Source: Flocculibacter collagenilyticus
Lineage (GTDB): Bacteria; Pseudomonadota; Gammaproteobacteria; Enterobacterales; Alteromonadaceae
DNA: 64,000 nucleotides
Direction of reading: 5' to 3'
Assembly (NCBI RefSeq): GCF_016469335.1
Contig: NZ_CP059888.1
Location: 3,547,899-3,611,898 of the forward strand
Below are positions 1 through 8,399 of this stretch, one piece after another; the first letter of the stretch is position 1, and every line of letters begins with the position of its first letter. The position numbers and the translations under genes are program-made. The notes below the pieces were generated by a model that searched no databases, was not told the DNA's origin, and saw only the letters and a program-made list of their open reading frames with translations.

Positions 1-230
1 TTACCGCCGACCATGGCAATGCAGAGCAAATGCTGAGCGAAACGTCTGGGCAAGCGCATACCGCACACACCAGCGAGCCAGTGCCATTTATTTATGTTGG
101 CCGTGACGCAGAGGTTGTACAGCAAGTGGGCAAGTTAAGTGACATCGCACCTACTATGCTACATATTTTAGATATGGAACAACCAACAGAAATGACTGGC
201 CAATCGATGATAACGCTGAAGCAGCACTAA
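1..230 (+). CDS. gpmI: 2,3-bisphosphoglycerate-independent phosphoglycerate mutase, C-terminal fragment
   Basis: Only the last 75 or so codons are in the window; the reading frame is open from base 3. The protein interconverts 3- and 2-phosphoglycerate in glycolysis and gluconeogenesis in the cytoplasm. The fragment begins with TADHGNAE, the metal-binding DHGN motif of the alkaline-phosphatase-like phosphoglycerate mutases, and continues with the typical [10 protein letters not shown] and TGQSM segments near the C-terminus. It lies directly upstream of envC, the same order as gpmM-envC-yibQ in E. coli, which supports the call. The start lies outside the window. Confidence 0.93.
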   Translation, partial: TADHGNAEQMLSETSGQAHTAHTSEPVPFIYVGRDAEVVQQVGKLSDIAPTMLHILDMEQPTEMTGQSMITLKQH

Positions 231-286
231 TGTTGCTGGCGTAGCGTTACTTACCTAATGCAGTTGAACAAGGCGAGCATAATAGT

Positions 287-1471
287 GTGTTAAAACTTAT
301 TCACCGTTTACACAAGTCCGTACTTCCTAGCTGGAGTATGCTCGTCATGTTCAGTGTATGCATTGCTTGTATTACGACTGCTCCAAGTGTATTGGCACAA
401 ACGCTTGATAAAACGCATCAACAACAAAAGCTAGATGAAGTTAAGCAGCAAATATCTGAACGCAATAAGTTAATAAAAAAGCAGCGTCAAGATCGCGCCT
501 CATTAAGCAAGCGCCTAAAAACCGCTGAGCAAGAAATCGCTACCGTTGCCAGAGCGCTTAACGGCACCAATAGCAACATTGCCAAGTATCGCAACGAAGT
601 TGATGCACTCCAACAACAGAAAAAACAACTTATCACTGAGCAGCTTCAACAAGAAAAGTTACTTGCAGGACAAATAGCCAGCGCGTATATGTCTGGCAGT
701 CATGATTACAGCAAGATGCTGCTAAACCAACAAGAACCCAGCCAATTCGAGCGCATGTTAAGTTATTATCAATACTTAAATAAAGCACGGTTAGCGCAAA
801 TAAGCGATCTAACTCACACCATAACCGAACTTGAAACAGTCACTAAAACGCTCGCCAATAAACTTTCTGAGCTAAATTTATTAAAGCTCGAACAACAGCA
901 GCAACAGCAAAACCTGCTAGCCTATCAAAAAGATAGAAAGCGCACCCTTAAAAAACTCGATGCGACGTTAAACAGCGAGCAACAAAAATTAGCCCAACTG
1001 ATTGAAAGCGAAGAAACAATCCGTAAAGCATTAGAAGCAATGCGTAACGTGACCAGCGAAGCTATCGAGTTAGCCGGATTAAGTAAACTGAAAGGCCAAT
1101 TACATTGGCCAAGTAAAGGGCAAGTGAAGCATAAGTTTGGCCACCGCAGGAAAGGCCGTTTACGTTGGAAAGGCACACTACTTGCGGGAAAAACCGGCAC
1201 ACCAGTCACAACTGTCCATCAAGGTCAGGTGTTGTTTGCTGATTGGTTAAATGGCTTTGGCTGGGTGATTGTGATTGATCATGGCGACGGCTATATGAGT
1301 TTATATGGTCATAACCAAACCTTACTGAAGTCAGTAGGTGAAAAAGTAGAAACTGGCGAGCCCATCGCACTGGTGGGTCAAAGCGGCGGACAAACCGAAC
1401 CTAGTCTATACTTTGAAATAAGACACAAAGGGCAAGCATTAGATCCCGCAACATGGTGCCGTAAAGGTTAA
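287..1471 (+). CDS. envC: Murein hydrolase activator EnvC (degenerate LytM factor)
   Basis: EnvC-type periplasmic protein that activates the septal amidases under FtsEX control during cell separation. A hydrophobic export segment covers about residues 15-37, a long glutamine-rich coiled coil runs to about 250, and a C-terminal LytM/M23 domain fills 270-394. The LytM zinc ligands are degenerate: the position of the HxH pair reads SLYFE, as expected for an activator rather than an active peptidase. The GTG start at 287 has AAGGCGAG nine bases upstream. ftsE and ftsX, which encode its known partner complex, lie about 6 kb away in the same window. The 394 aa length is normal for the family. Confidence 0.93.
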   Translation: MLKLIHRLHKSVLPSWSMLVMFSVCIACITTAPSVLAQTLDKTHQQQKLDEVKQQISERNKLIKKQRQDRASLSKRLKTAEQEIATVARALNGTNSNIAKYRNEVDALQQQKKQLITEQLQQEKLLAGQIASAYMSGSHDYSKMLLNQQEPSQFERMLSYYQYLNKARLAQISDLTHTITELETVTKTLANKLSELNLLKLEQQQQQQNLLAYQKDRKRTLKKLDATLNSEQQKLAQLIESEETIRKALEAMRNVTSEAIELAGLSKLKGQLHWPSKGQVKHKFGHRRKGRLRWKGTLLAGKTGTPVTTVHQGQVLFADWLNGFGWVIVIDHGDGYMSLYGHNQTLLKSVGEKVETGEPIALVGQSGGQTEPSLYFEIRHKGQALDPATWCRKG

Positions 1472-1679
1472 CGATCTCAAGCCTTTAAGCCTAGCAACAG
1501 TAGAAGTTCACAGCGTAGCTGCACGCTTTTACTAGTAGGTATTCTTATCACTGAGGTGGTTAGAGCCGTGTCCTGTACACCAATGTGGTGTTTCTTATTT
1601 CGTTATTCGATAGCTAAAAGCATTGTTGCAATATGACGTATGCAACCATCATTGCTATCGAGATAGGGTGGAAAGGTTT

Positions 1680-3020
1680 ATGTTAAAACTGTCGAAGCAT
1701 ACCCTGCTATATGCCTTACTACTTGTATTTTTTGTCATTTTTATTTTCCTGCCTGCCAATGCTAATCCCCCTAAAGATACAGAGCATACAAACAATGCGA
1801 CGCATCCTAGCCGTCAACTTGAAGGTGCTAGTGCGTCATCATCCGAGCTGCCCAGTACCATTGTCACTCCTGTTACGTTAAGTCAAATTCTTTACCAAAT
1901 AGATACTTACTACGTTGAAGATACCAATAGCAACGCATTGCTGCATGCCGCCATTCAACATATTTTTAGCCAACTTGATCCCTATTCAAGCTTTCTCGAC
2001 GAAAAAGAACTAAGGCGACTGCTCGACATCACTGAAGGCAAATATAACGGTTTAGGCATTGAAGTAGAGAAACGTGGCGAGCACATGATTATTATGAGTT
2101 CTTTAGCAAATTCACCAGCTGAAATAGCAGGCCTGCAAAAAGGCGATATCATTTTGAGTGTGAATGGTGAAACTACCGAAGGCAAAGAAATTAGTGATAT
2201 TGCGCGTATTTTACAAATACATAAAGATCAAACAATAAATATGCTTGTAGCCCGTGACGCCTACCCCCACCCTTTATCGTTTGACGTGACACAAGCTGAC
2301 TTAGAAGTACAAAGTGTACAAAGTGAATTACGCGACAACGATATCGGCTACATCAAGCTCTACTCGTTCCAAAATCATACCACCGTAGAGCTCGCAAAAC
2401 ATATTCAAGAATTATTACTCAACAATGAAAACTACTTAGCTGGATTAGTGCTCGACTTAAGAGATAACCCGGGTGGCGTGTTAGAAAGCGCTATTGGTGT
2501 GGCAGACTTATTTCTTAATGCAGGCACTATTGTGAGCACTAAAGGACGCTTTTCTCAAGCGAACAATTTATATTATGCCACGCCCGGCGATATTTTAAGT
2601 GGTATCAATATGGTGGTGCTAATTAATAATGGCTCAGCTTCAGCCGCAGAAATTGTTGCTGGTGCATTACAGGCACATAAACGTGCAATTTTATTAGGTG
2701 AAAAATCTTACGGTAAAGGTTCCGTTCAATCTCTCATTCCCATTAATCAAGGTAAGTCGGCCATTAAACTCACTACCGCTCTTTATTTAACACCCAATGG
2801 GCAGTCTATTGATGGTGTGGGGATCAATCCTGATAAAGTTATTCAACAAAAAATTGCGCATGATGTACTTAATCAGTTAGACAACAGTAGCAGCGGCTTA
2901 CCCAGTGGTAAGCAACTTGCCGAGTTTGACGCACAACTGATCGAAGCTGAAAAAGAGCTGAGTAATGCAAATGTAAACAAGCGTAATTTAAGTAAACATA
3001 GTACGCTAAATAATCATTAA
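1680..3020 (+). CDS. S41-family C-terminal processing peptidase (CtpA-like)
   Basis: Secreted or membrane-anchored carboxyl-terminal processing protease. I choose ATG 1680 because GGGTGGAAAGG lies just upstream and it opens directly on a hydrophobic signal/anchor segment; a TTG start at 1623 would add 19 unlikely residues. A PDZ domain follows the N-terminal helical part (GLGIEVEK through the carboxylate-binding region), then the S41 core with the catalytic serine in NGSASAAE and the lysine in GEKSYGKGS. It sits between envC and yibQ, which suggests a role in cell-wall hydrolase turnover; that role is inference. Substrates are not evident from the sequence. About 446 aa. Confidence 0.9.
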   Translation: MLKLSKHTLLYALLLVFFVIFIFLPANANPPKDTEHTNNATHPSRQLEGASASSSELPSTIVTPVTLSQILYQIDTYYVEDTNSNALLHAAIQHIFSQLDPYSSFLDEKELRRLLDITEGKYNGLGIEVEKRGEHMIIMSSLANSPAEIAGLQKGDIILSVNGETTEGKEISDIARILQIHKDQTINMLVARDAYPHPLSFDVTQADLEVQSVQSELRDNDIGYIKLYSFQNHTTVELAKHIQELLLNNENYLAGLVLDLRDNPGGVLESAIGVADLFLNAGTIVSTKGRFSQANNLYYATPGDILSGINMVVLINNGSASAAEIVAGALQAHKRAILLGEKSYGKGSVQSLIPINQGKSAIKLTTALYLTPNGQSIDGVGINPDKVIQQKIAHDVLNQLDNSSSGLPSGKQLAEFDAQLIEAEKELSNANVNKRNLSKHSTLNNH

Positions 3021-3239
3021 AAGTGATCTTTTGCCAAGCTTAACTGTCGTCATCATCAACAATACACGTTACACTGAGCAACAATAATAAAGACGTAATC
3101 ACATTGAAATTATTAGCTATACCGTAAATCAGTCTACAAGGATGATAGCAACAATAACTCGATGCTGTTTAATGAAAGCGTATTACCCTAATATTTACTA
3201 ATAAAAATACGCTAAAAATAAAAAATAATAAGAAAATAC

Positions 3240-4148
3240 GTGCGCTTAAAAAGAACAACACTTATATCTGTTGGCATGTTGCTGTGTGCTTTTAATGCAT
3301 TTGCCAATAACACTAACGCGACAACTGATCACACTGCTGTCGGTAGGGTTGCCATTGTCATTGATGATCTTGGATACCATCATTACGATATGCAAGCAGT
3401 TGAACTGCCTGGACACATAACTGCGTCCATTTTACCTCACACGCCTTATGCAGAAAAAATTGCTAAACACGCTCAACAGCTTAATAAAGATGTCATGCTG
3501 CATATTCCGATGGAGGCAATGAGTGGTAAAGCCCTAGGGCCAGGCGCTCTTACTGCTGCAATGAAAAAAGACGAAGTAATTTTGTCATTAATGCGGGCAA
3601 AACAAGAAATTCCATTTGCTGTGGGTGTGAATAATCACATGGGCAGCCGACTAACCGCTATGCAACAACCAATGCAATGGACAATGGAATTTTTGCGCAA
3701 ACATAATATGTTCTTTTTAGACAGCAAAACCGTTGCGCACAGTAAAGCCGAAACAGTAGCCAAACAAAATGGCGTTCATGCTCTGCACCGCCATGTATTT
3801 CTTGATAACATTCAAACAGAACAAGAGATGCTGAAAGAGTTTAAGCGAATGATCCGCATCGCACAACGCTACAAGTCGGCAGTTGCGATTGCACACCCCT
3901 ATCCTGAAACCTTTACGTTTTTAAGAAAGTATCTACCTGAGCTAAAGTCAAAATATAACGTAGATTTAGTACCTATTTCAGAGCTATTACCTCAGCCAAA
4001 CAATATATTATTGGCCAGAGCCGAAAACGGCAGTACTAAAAATAATCGTCCTGACAATCATAGTGCGACTAAAGCCCCCAAACCGTCTACCATTGAAGCG
4101 ACTAAAGTGAGTCGTCCGGTCGTTAAAAGCGGGCTGGCGACAGAGTAA
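3240..4148 (+). CDS. yibQ: Divergent polysaccharide deacetylase family protein (YibQ-like)
   Basis: Periplasmic protein of the divergent polysaccharide deacetylase (DUF610/YibQ) family. A signal peptide covers about residues 1-22 (GTG start at 3240). The NodB-like fold starts at VAIVIDDLGY and retains HIPMEA, VGVNNHMGS and AIAHPYPE, the conserved blocks of this family. The last 40 or so residues are a low-complexity Thr/Lys/Pro tail. Its place after envC is conserved in gammaproteobacteria, and the family is thought to act on envelope polysaccharide, but the substrate is not established. About 220 bases separate it from the peptidase gene, so it may have its own promoter. A strong terminator follows at 4244. 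Confidence 0.88.
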   Translation: MRLKRTTLISVGMLLCAFNAFANNTNATTDHTAVGRVAIVIDDLGYHHYDMQAVELPGHITASILPHTPYAEKIAKHAQQLNKDVMLHIPMEAMSGKALGPGALTAAMKKDEVILSLMRAKQEIPFAVGVNNHMGSRLTAMQQPMQWTMEFLRKHNMFFLDSKTVAHSKAETVAKQNGVHALHRHVFLDNIQTEQEMLKEFKRMIRIAQRYKSAVAIAHPYPETFTFLRKYLPELKSKYNVDLVPISELLPQPNNILLARAENGSTKNNRPDNHSATKAPKPSTIEATKVSRPVVKSGLATE

Positions 4149-4212
4149 GCTAACCTGCACTCATTTTATTTTGGAGTAACGGCAGGGTAACAGTAGATTA
4201 ATTGATCGCACT

Positions 4213-4244
4213 GTAAATTAAACGCACAGTAAATTAAACGCACA
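4213..4244. repeat. Perfect 16-bp tandem duplication
   Basis: GTAAATTAAACGCACA occurs twice in direct succession (4213-4228 and 4229-4244), immediately before the terminator stem. It looks like a recent small slippage duplication with no evident function. Confidence 0.9.
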
Positions 4245-4277
4245 AAAAAGGGCTGCTTATCATAAGCAGCCCTTTTT
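4244..4277. terminator. Bidirectional rho-independent terminator between yibQ and rpoH
   Basis: An A-run, GGGCTGCTTA, a short loop, TAAGCAGCCC and a T-run form a near-perfect hairpin that reads as an intrinsic terminator on both strands. It lies between the convergent genes yibQ (+) and rpoH (-). Confidence 0.93.
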
Positions 4278-4303
4278 GTATTTATTACAGCGTTTAAACT
4301 CAG

Positions 4304-5161
4304 TTAAGACATTGCAGCTTGTAGCTTTTTCATTGCATTTTTTTCTAACTGACGAACACGCTCTGCAGAAACAGAGTACTTATCAGCCAAGTCTTGCAGT
4401 GTTTGCTTACTATCAAGCAACCATCTTGAATTAATAATGTCTTGGCTACGTTCATCAAGGGTACGTAACGCCGCTGCTAATTTTTGATTAGCGTGATTAT
4501 CCCATTGCTGTTGCTCAACCGTGTCGGCAACATCAGAGCTATGGTCTTCTAAATACTGAACTGGCGCAAAGCTTGTAGTTGCATTGTCATCATCATCGTT
4601 AGATAAATCAAATGCCATATCGCTATTACTCATACGCGATTCCATCTCAACCACTTCACGCTCTGAAACACCAAGTGTTTCAGCAACTGTTTTAATCTCT
4701 TCACGATTAAACCAGCCTAAACGCTTTTTAGACTTACGTAAATTAAAGAATAATTTACGCTGCGCTTTAGTAGTCGCAACTTTTACAATGCGCCAATTTT
4801 TTAAAACGAATTCATGAATTTCTGCTTTAATCCAATGTACCGCAAAAGACACTAAGCGCACACCCACAGTTGGATCAAAACGTTTTACGGCTTTCATCAA
4901 GCCTATATTCCCTTCCTGAATTAAATCAGCCTGCGGTAAACCATAGCCTGCATAGCCTTTAGCAATATGCACAACAAACCTTAGGTGCGACATAATCAAC
5001 TTTTGCGCAGCTTGCAGATCTTCGTCTTGCACTAAGCGCTCTGCTAATTGCTTTTCTTCAGCAGCAGTTAACATTGGGATGCCGTTTACCATTTGCATGT
5101 ATGACTCAATACTGCCACCAGAAGGAACAGTCAGTGCCATTGATTGCATTTGTTTGCTCAT
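4304..5161 (-). CDS. rpoH: RNA polymerase sigma factor RpoH (sigma-32)
   Basis: Heat-shock sigma factor that directs RNA polymerase to chaperone and protease promoters. The protein is about 285 aa and matches RpoH along its length: an N-terminal MQSMAL motif, region 2 with [18 protein letters not shown] and [16 protein letters not shown], the RpoH box around [12 protein letters not shown], and a region 4 helix-turn-helix ending [17 protein letters not shown] place the start at ATG 5161, preceded by GAGG six bases away; a TTG start at 5173 is less likely. A perfect CIRCE element lies 34-60 bases upstream of the start. The gene normally follows ftsYEX; here an opposing EAL-HDOD gene lies between ftsX and rpoH. 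Confidence 0.97.
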   Translation of the reverse strand: MSKQMQSMALTVPSGGSIESYMQMVNGIPMLTAAEEKQLAERLVQDEDLQAAQKLIMSHLRFVVHIAKGYAGYGLPQADLIQEGNIGLMKAVKRFDPTVGVRLVSFAVHWIKAEIHEFVLKNWRIVKVATTKAQRKLFFNLRKSKKRLGWFNREEIKTVAETLGVSEREVVEMESRMSNSDMAFDLSNDDDDNATTSFAPVQYLEDHSSDVADTVEQQQWDNHANQKLAAALRTLDERSQDIINSRWLLDSKQTLQDLADKYSVSAERVRQLEKNAMKKLQAAMS

Positions 5162-5194
5162 TGAGTACCTCAATCCTATTAAAGTGACCTGAGT

Positions 5195-5221
5195 TTAGCA
5201 CTCTAAAGTCGAGAGTGCTAA
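5195..5221. promoter_or_regulatory. CIRCE element (HrcA operator) upstream of rpoH
   Basis: TTAGCACTC, nine bases, then GAGTGCTAA: an exact match to the CIRCE consensus (TTAGCACTC-N9-GAGTGCTAA) bound by the heat-shock repressor HrcA. It ends 34 bases upstream of the rpoH ATG, so it should lie in or next to the rpoH promoter or leader. The inference is that HrcA represses rpoH in this organism. hrcA itself is not in the window. Confidence 0.95.
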
Positions 5222-5433
5222 TATTTATTCTTGAATTGTAAGACCAGTCTTTTATAAAAAGATTCACAAATGATATAAAAAATAATAAAGGCTACTTATT
5301 ACTGGTACGTTAGCTATCACTTGGAAACATTACTTTGGCTTAATGCATACTTCAAATCAATTTGTCTTTTAAGTTGCATTTAATTGATTCCTTGTTAGAT
5401 TAACTTATTAGGTCATTCAAACTAAGGTACAGC

Positions 5434-6651
5434 ATGTATTATTTTGTAGCACGTCAGGCCATTTTTGATGAAAACAATAATGTTGTAGCCTACGAGTTAT
5501 TATATCGCGATGGTAATAACAATAGTTTTCCGGTTCATATAGATTCAAACCAAGCAACCTCAAGGCTCATCACGCAAAGCCACCTAGTGTCGGGCCTTGA
5601 AGCGATTGTCCAAAATAAGTTAGCGTTCGTTAACTTTAGTGAGGACACCCTTTTACATAACTTTCCCACATCGTTTGACCCTAAAACGGTCATTATTGAA
5701 GTATTGGAAGATGTCCCGATTAGCGACGAATTAATAAGTACCTGTAACAAACTGCATGAAGCTGGCTACCAAATTGCCTTTGATGACTTTGATTTTGACC
5801 CACGCTGGGAGCCACTAACCCCTTACATCTCAATTATTAAAGTAGACATTTTAGAATACAATATTTTGCAAATTGCTAAAATGGTACGCGATATCGATAC
5901 CAGTAAAATAACGCTACTGGCTGAAAAAGTAGAAACCCGAGAACAATATAATAAATTAAAACAGCTCGGCTTTACCCTATTTCAAGGATACTTTTTTGCC
6001 AAGCCTGAAATTCTAAAACAACGTAACATTACCCCGGCCAAACACGCATTATTTGACCTTATTGGCGAAACAGCCAAACCTGAGCTGGACTTAGACAAGG
6101 TTACTGAAATTATACAATGTGATGTGGCACTGTCTTATAAACTATTACGCTTTATTAATAGTGCGGCATTTTCTAACCAACAAGAAATTGCATCTTTGAA
6201 ACATGCGCTGGTATACATGGGACAAGTAGAGCTGAAAAAGTTTATTTCGCTCATTGCACTCTCACGCTTATGTGAAGATAAAACTGACGAGCTTATTTCA
6301 ATGTCGATTGTACGCGCTAAGTTTTGTTCAAATATTGCCATACATCGCTTAGAACCTGAAAACCCACCCACCGCATTTTTAACTGGATTATTTTCATTGA
6401 TTGACGCCATGCTCGATATGACTCTAGATGAAGTCATGGCCATGTTGCCTGTACAAGACGAAATAAAAGCCGCCATTATCAAGTTTCATGGTCAGCTAGG
6501 TGAATATCTTACTCTCGCCATCGCCTACGAAAAAGCAGATTGGGAAGTAGTCATGAAACTTGTTGATAGTTTAGAGTTGACTGACGAATGTATTCATGAC
6601 GCTTATTATGAAGCAATCAAATGGGCAAACAGTTTCGTCAGTATTAAATAA
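5434..6651 (+). CDS. EAL-HDOD domain signalling protein (YuxH family)
   Basis: Cytoplasmic two-domain protein. Residues about 1-200 form an EAL-type domain opening with YFVARQAIFDENNNVVAYELLYR. The catalytic EAL motif reads YELLYR, and later blocks read AFDDFDF and FQGYFFAKP, as in YuxH-type proteins where phosphodiesterase activity is often lost. Residues about 200-390 form an HDOD domain (CDVALSYKLLRFINSAAF, LKHALVYMGQVELKKFISL). Relatives are c-di-GMP-linked motility or biofilm regulators in Vibrio. It is transcribed opposite to both neighbours and ends 7 bases from the end of ftsX. Whether it hydrolyses or only binds c-di-GMP cannot be settled from sequence. Confidence 0.88.
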   Translation: MYYFVARQAIFDENNNVVAYELLYRDGNNNSFPVHIDSNQATSRLITQSHLVSGLEAIVQNKLAFVNFSEDTLLHNFPTSFDPKTVIIEVLEDVPISDELISTCNKLHEAGYQIAFDDFDFDPRWEPLTPYISIIKVDILEYNILQIAKMVRDIDTSKITLLAEKVETREQYNKLKQLGFTLFQGYFFAKPEILKQRNITPAKHALFDLIGETAKPELDLDKVTEIIQCDVALSYKLLRFINSAAFSNQQEIASLKHALVYMGQVELKKFISLIALSRLCEDKTDELISMSIVRAKFCSNIAIHRLEPENPPTAFLTGLFSLIDAMLDMTLDEVMAMLPVQDEIKAAIIKFHGQLGEYLTLAIAYEKADWEVVMKLVDSLELTDECIHDAYYEAIKWANSFVSIK

Positions 6652-6658
6652 AACTACC

Positions 6659-7639
6659 TTAATCTGGCTCGATTTGTGCGACATAACGGTTAACTGATAA
6701 CCACGACCCAACTAAGCCTAAAATTACTGATACCAACAATAAGGTACCTAATTCCGTAAAGGTAAGGTGGTTGAGGCTGAAATCACTGTCGTATAAACCT
6801 GCCACTCGGCTGATAGCACCGTCTAGCCACACAATTAAGCCAGTGACACATAAAAATGCGAGTACACCACCAAATAAACCATACCAAGCACCTGTGTATA
6901 AAAATGGCCAGCGAATAAATGACTCGGTAGCGCCAACTAACTTCATCACTTCGATTTCTTCTTTTTTATTCATGATGTTTAATCGAATAGTGTTACCAAT
7001 AATCAGTAACACCGCAGCTAATAAGAGTACCGCAATGGAAAAAACGCTTTGTTTAAGTAAGTTAACAATGGCGTTTAAACGTTCCAGCCAGTCAATATCT
7101 AACTTACCGAACTCTACTTCACGCTGCTTTTGTAGCTTAGTTAATAATATTTTTGCTTGCTCTGGTGTGCGATGTTTAATTTGAGGCACCACCAGCAATA
7201 CATCAGGTAGCGGGTTGTTATTTAATGCGTTCAACGCAGGACCAAAACCTGATAAACGCTGAAAATCCTGCAACCCTTGTTCTTTAGAGATAAAATCGAC
7301 CGACTCAACCTCTTTAAATAAACTGACCCGCTGAATTAATCCTGCTCGCTGTTTCGTACTAATATCTTGCTTTAAAAATAATGTTATCTCAGCTGCGCTA
7401 TCCCAACTATTACTAATCGTGCTCATATTCTTCACAATTAAATGCAGAGTGGTGGGTAGGGTTAAGCTTATTCCTAATACACCAATGGTCATCAGTGATG
7501 CTGCGGGTGTACGCCATAATTCACCCAAACTACCAATTGCTTGTCGAATGTGATGAATCATTGCCATTACAAAACGTTGTACCGCGCCACGTTGAATTGT
7601 TGCTGCACCTGTTTGTCTTTCTTTAAATAACAAGCTCAT
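6659..7639 (-). CDS. ftsX: Cell division protein FtsX
   Basis: Integral membrane subunit of the FtsEX ABC-type complex at the septal ring, which drives EnvC-dependent amidase activation. The protein has 326 aa with a basic cytoplasmic N-terminus, a first TM segment around MTIGVLGISLTLPTTLHLIV, a periplasmic loop of about 100 residues (SWDSAAEITLFLK onward), and three C-terminal TM segments including SIAVLLLAAVLLIIGNTIRLN. The start at 7639 has AAAGGA at good spacing. It is the last gene of the ftsY-ftsE-ftsX operon, 17 bases from ftsE. Confidence 0.95.
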   Translation of the reverse strand: MSLLFKERQTGAATIQRGAVQRFVMAMIHHIRQAIGSLGELWRTPAASLMTIGVLGISLTLPTTLHLIVKNMSTISNSWDSAAEITLFLKQDISTKQRAGLIQRVSLFKEVESVDFISKEQGLQDFQRLSGFGPALNALNNNPLPDVLLVVPQIKHRTPEQAKILLTKLQKQREVEFGKLDIDWLERLNAIVNLLKQSVFSIAVLLLAAVLLIIGNTIRLNIMNKKEEIEVMKLVGATESFIRWPFLYTGAWYGLFGGVLAFLCVTGLIVWLDGAISRVAGLYDSDFSLNHLTFTELGTLLLVSVILGLVGSWLSVNRYVAQIEPD

Positions 7640-7656
7640 ACGTGTCCTTTGTCTTA

Positions 7657-8343
7657 TTAAGTGCTAGGCGACATTTCTAACGCTAAGGGATCATTGATCA
7701 TACGACCATTATCTAGCGTAAGTGTGCGGTATTTCATGCGAGCAATTAAGCCAAGGTCGTGCGTTGCAATTAACACGGTTACCCCAGCCTGATTGAACTG
7801 CTCAAAAATATTCATGATGTCTTTTGATAGTTCGGGATCTAAATTACCAGTAGGTTCATCAGCCAAAAGTAAGGGAGGTTTATTAACCACGGCACGAGCA
7901 ATACCTACGCGCTGCTGCTCTCCACCTGAAAGGGTATCAGGGTAACATTTAGCTTTATCAGACAAACCCACTTTATCTAACGCAGCCATCACTCTTCGTT
8001 CAATGTCGCTACGGGTGTAGCCTTCTATAACTAGGGGTAATGCAATATTGTCGAAAACATTATGATCACGCAGTAAACGGTGATTTTGAAAGATCATGCC
8101 AATGTCTCGGCGTACAAATGGCACTTGTGCTTTAGATACATTGGCAAGGTCGGTGCCATTGATAGAAACGCGCCCTGCCGAGGGGCGTTCCATAACGCTA
8201 ATTAATTTTAATAGCGTGCTTTTACCCGCTCCGGAATGCCCAGTAAGAAAACACATGTCACCTGGTTTGATATGAAAGTGGACTTTTTCTAATGCTCTAT
8301 GTCCGCCTGGATAGGTTTTACTTACATGTTCAAACTTTATCAT
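7657..8343 (-). CDS. ftsE: Cell division ATP-binding protein FtsE
   Basis: Cytoplasmic ATPase of the FtsEX complex, 228 aa. The Walker A (GHSGAGKST), signature ([14 protein letters not shown]), Walker B ([12 protein letters not shown]) and H-loop (IATHD) motifs are all intact. The N-terminus [14 protein letters not shown] is typical of FtsE. AAGGA precedes the ATG. It lies between ftsY (56-base gap) and ftsX (13 bases between the ftsX ATG and the end of ftsE plus stop), which is consistent with one operon. Confidence 0.97.
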   Translation of the reverse strand: MIKFEHVSKTYPGGHRALEKVHFHIKPGDMCFLTGHSGAGKSTLLKLISVMERPSAGRVSINGTDLANVSKAQVPFVRRDIGMIFQNHRLLRDHNVFDNIALPLVIEGYTRSDIERRVMAALDKVGLSDKAKCYPDTLSGGEQQRVGIARAVVNKPPLLLADEPTGNLDPELSKDIMNIFEQFNQAGVTVLIATHDLGLIARMKYRTLTLDNGRMINDPLALEMSPST

Positions 8344-8399
8344 GTTGCTTCCTTACTGATACATCGCTAACTTTCTACTACGATATTTATATTCGTTTG

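Noticed and set aside
5161-5173. Longer rpoH start at 5173
   Set aside because: It would be a TTG and lies inside the ribosome-binding sequence of the better ATG at 5161, which also matches the family N-terminus.
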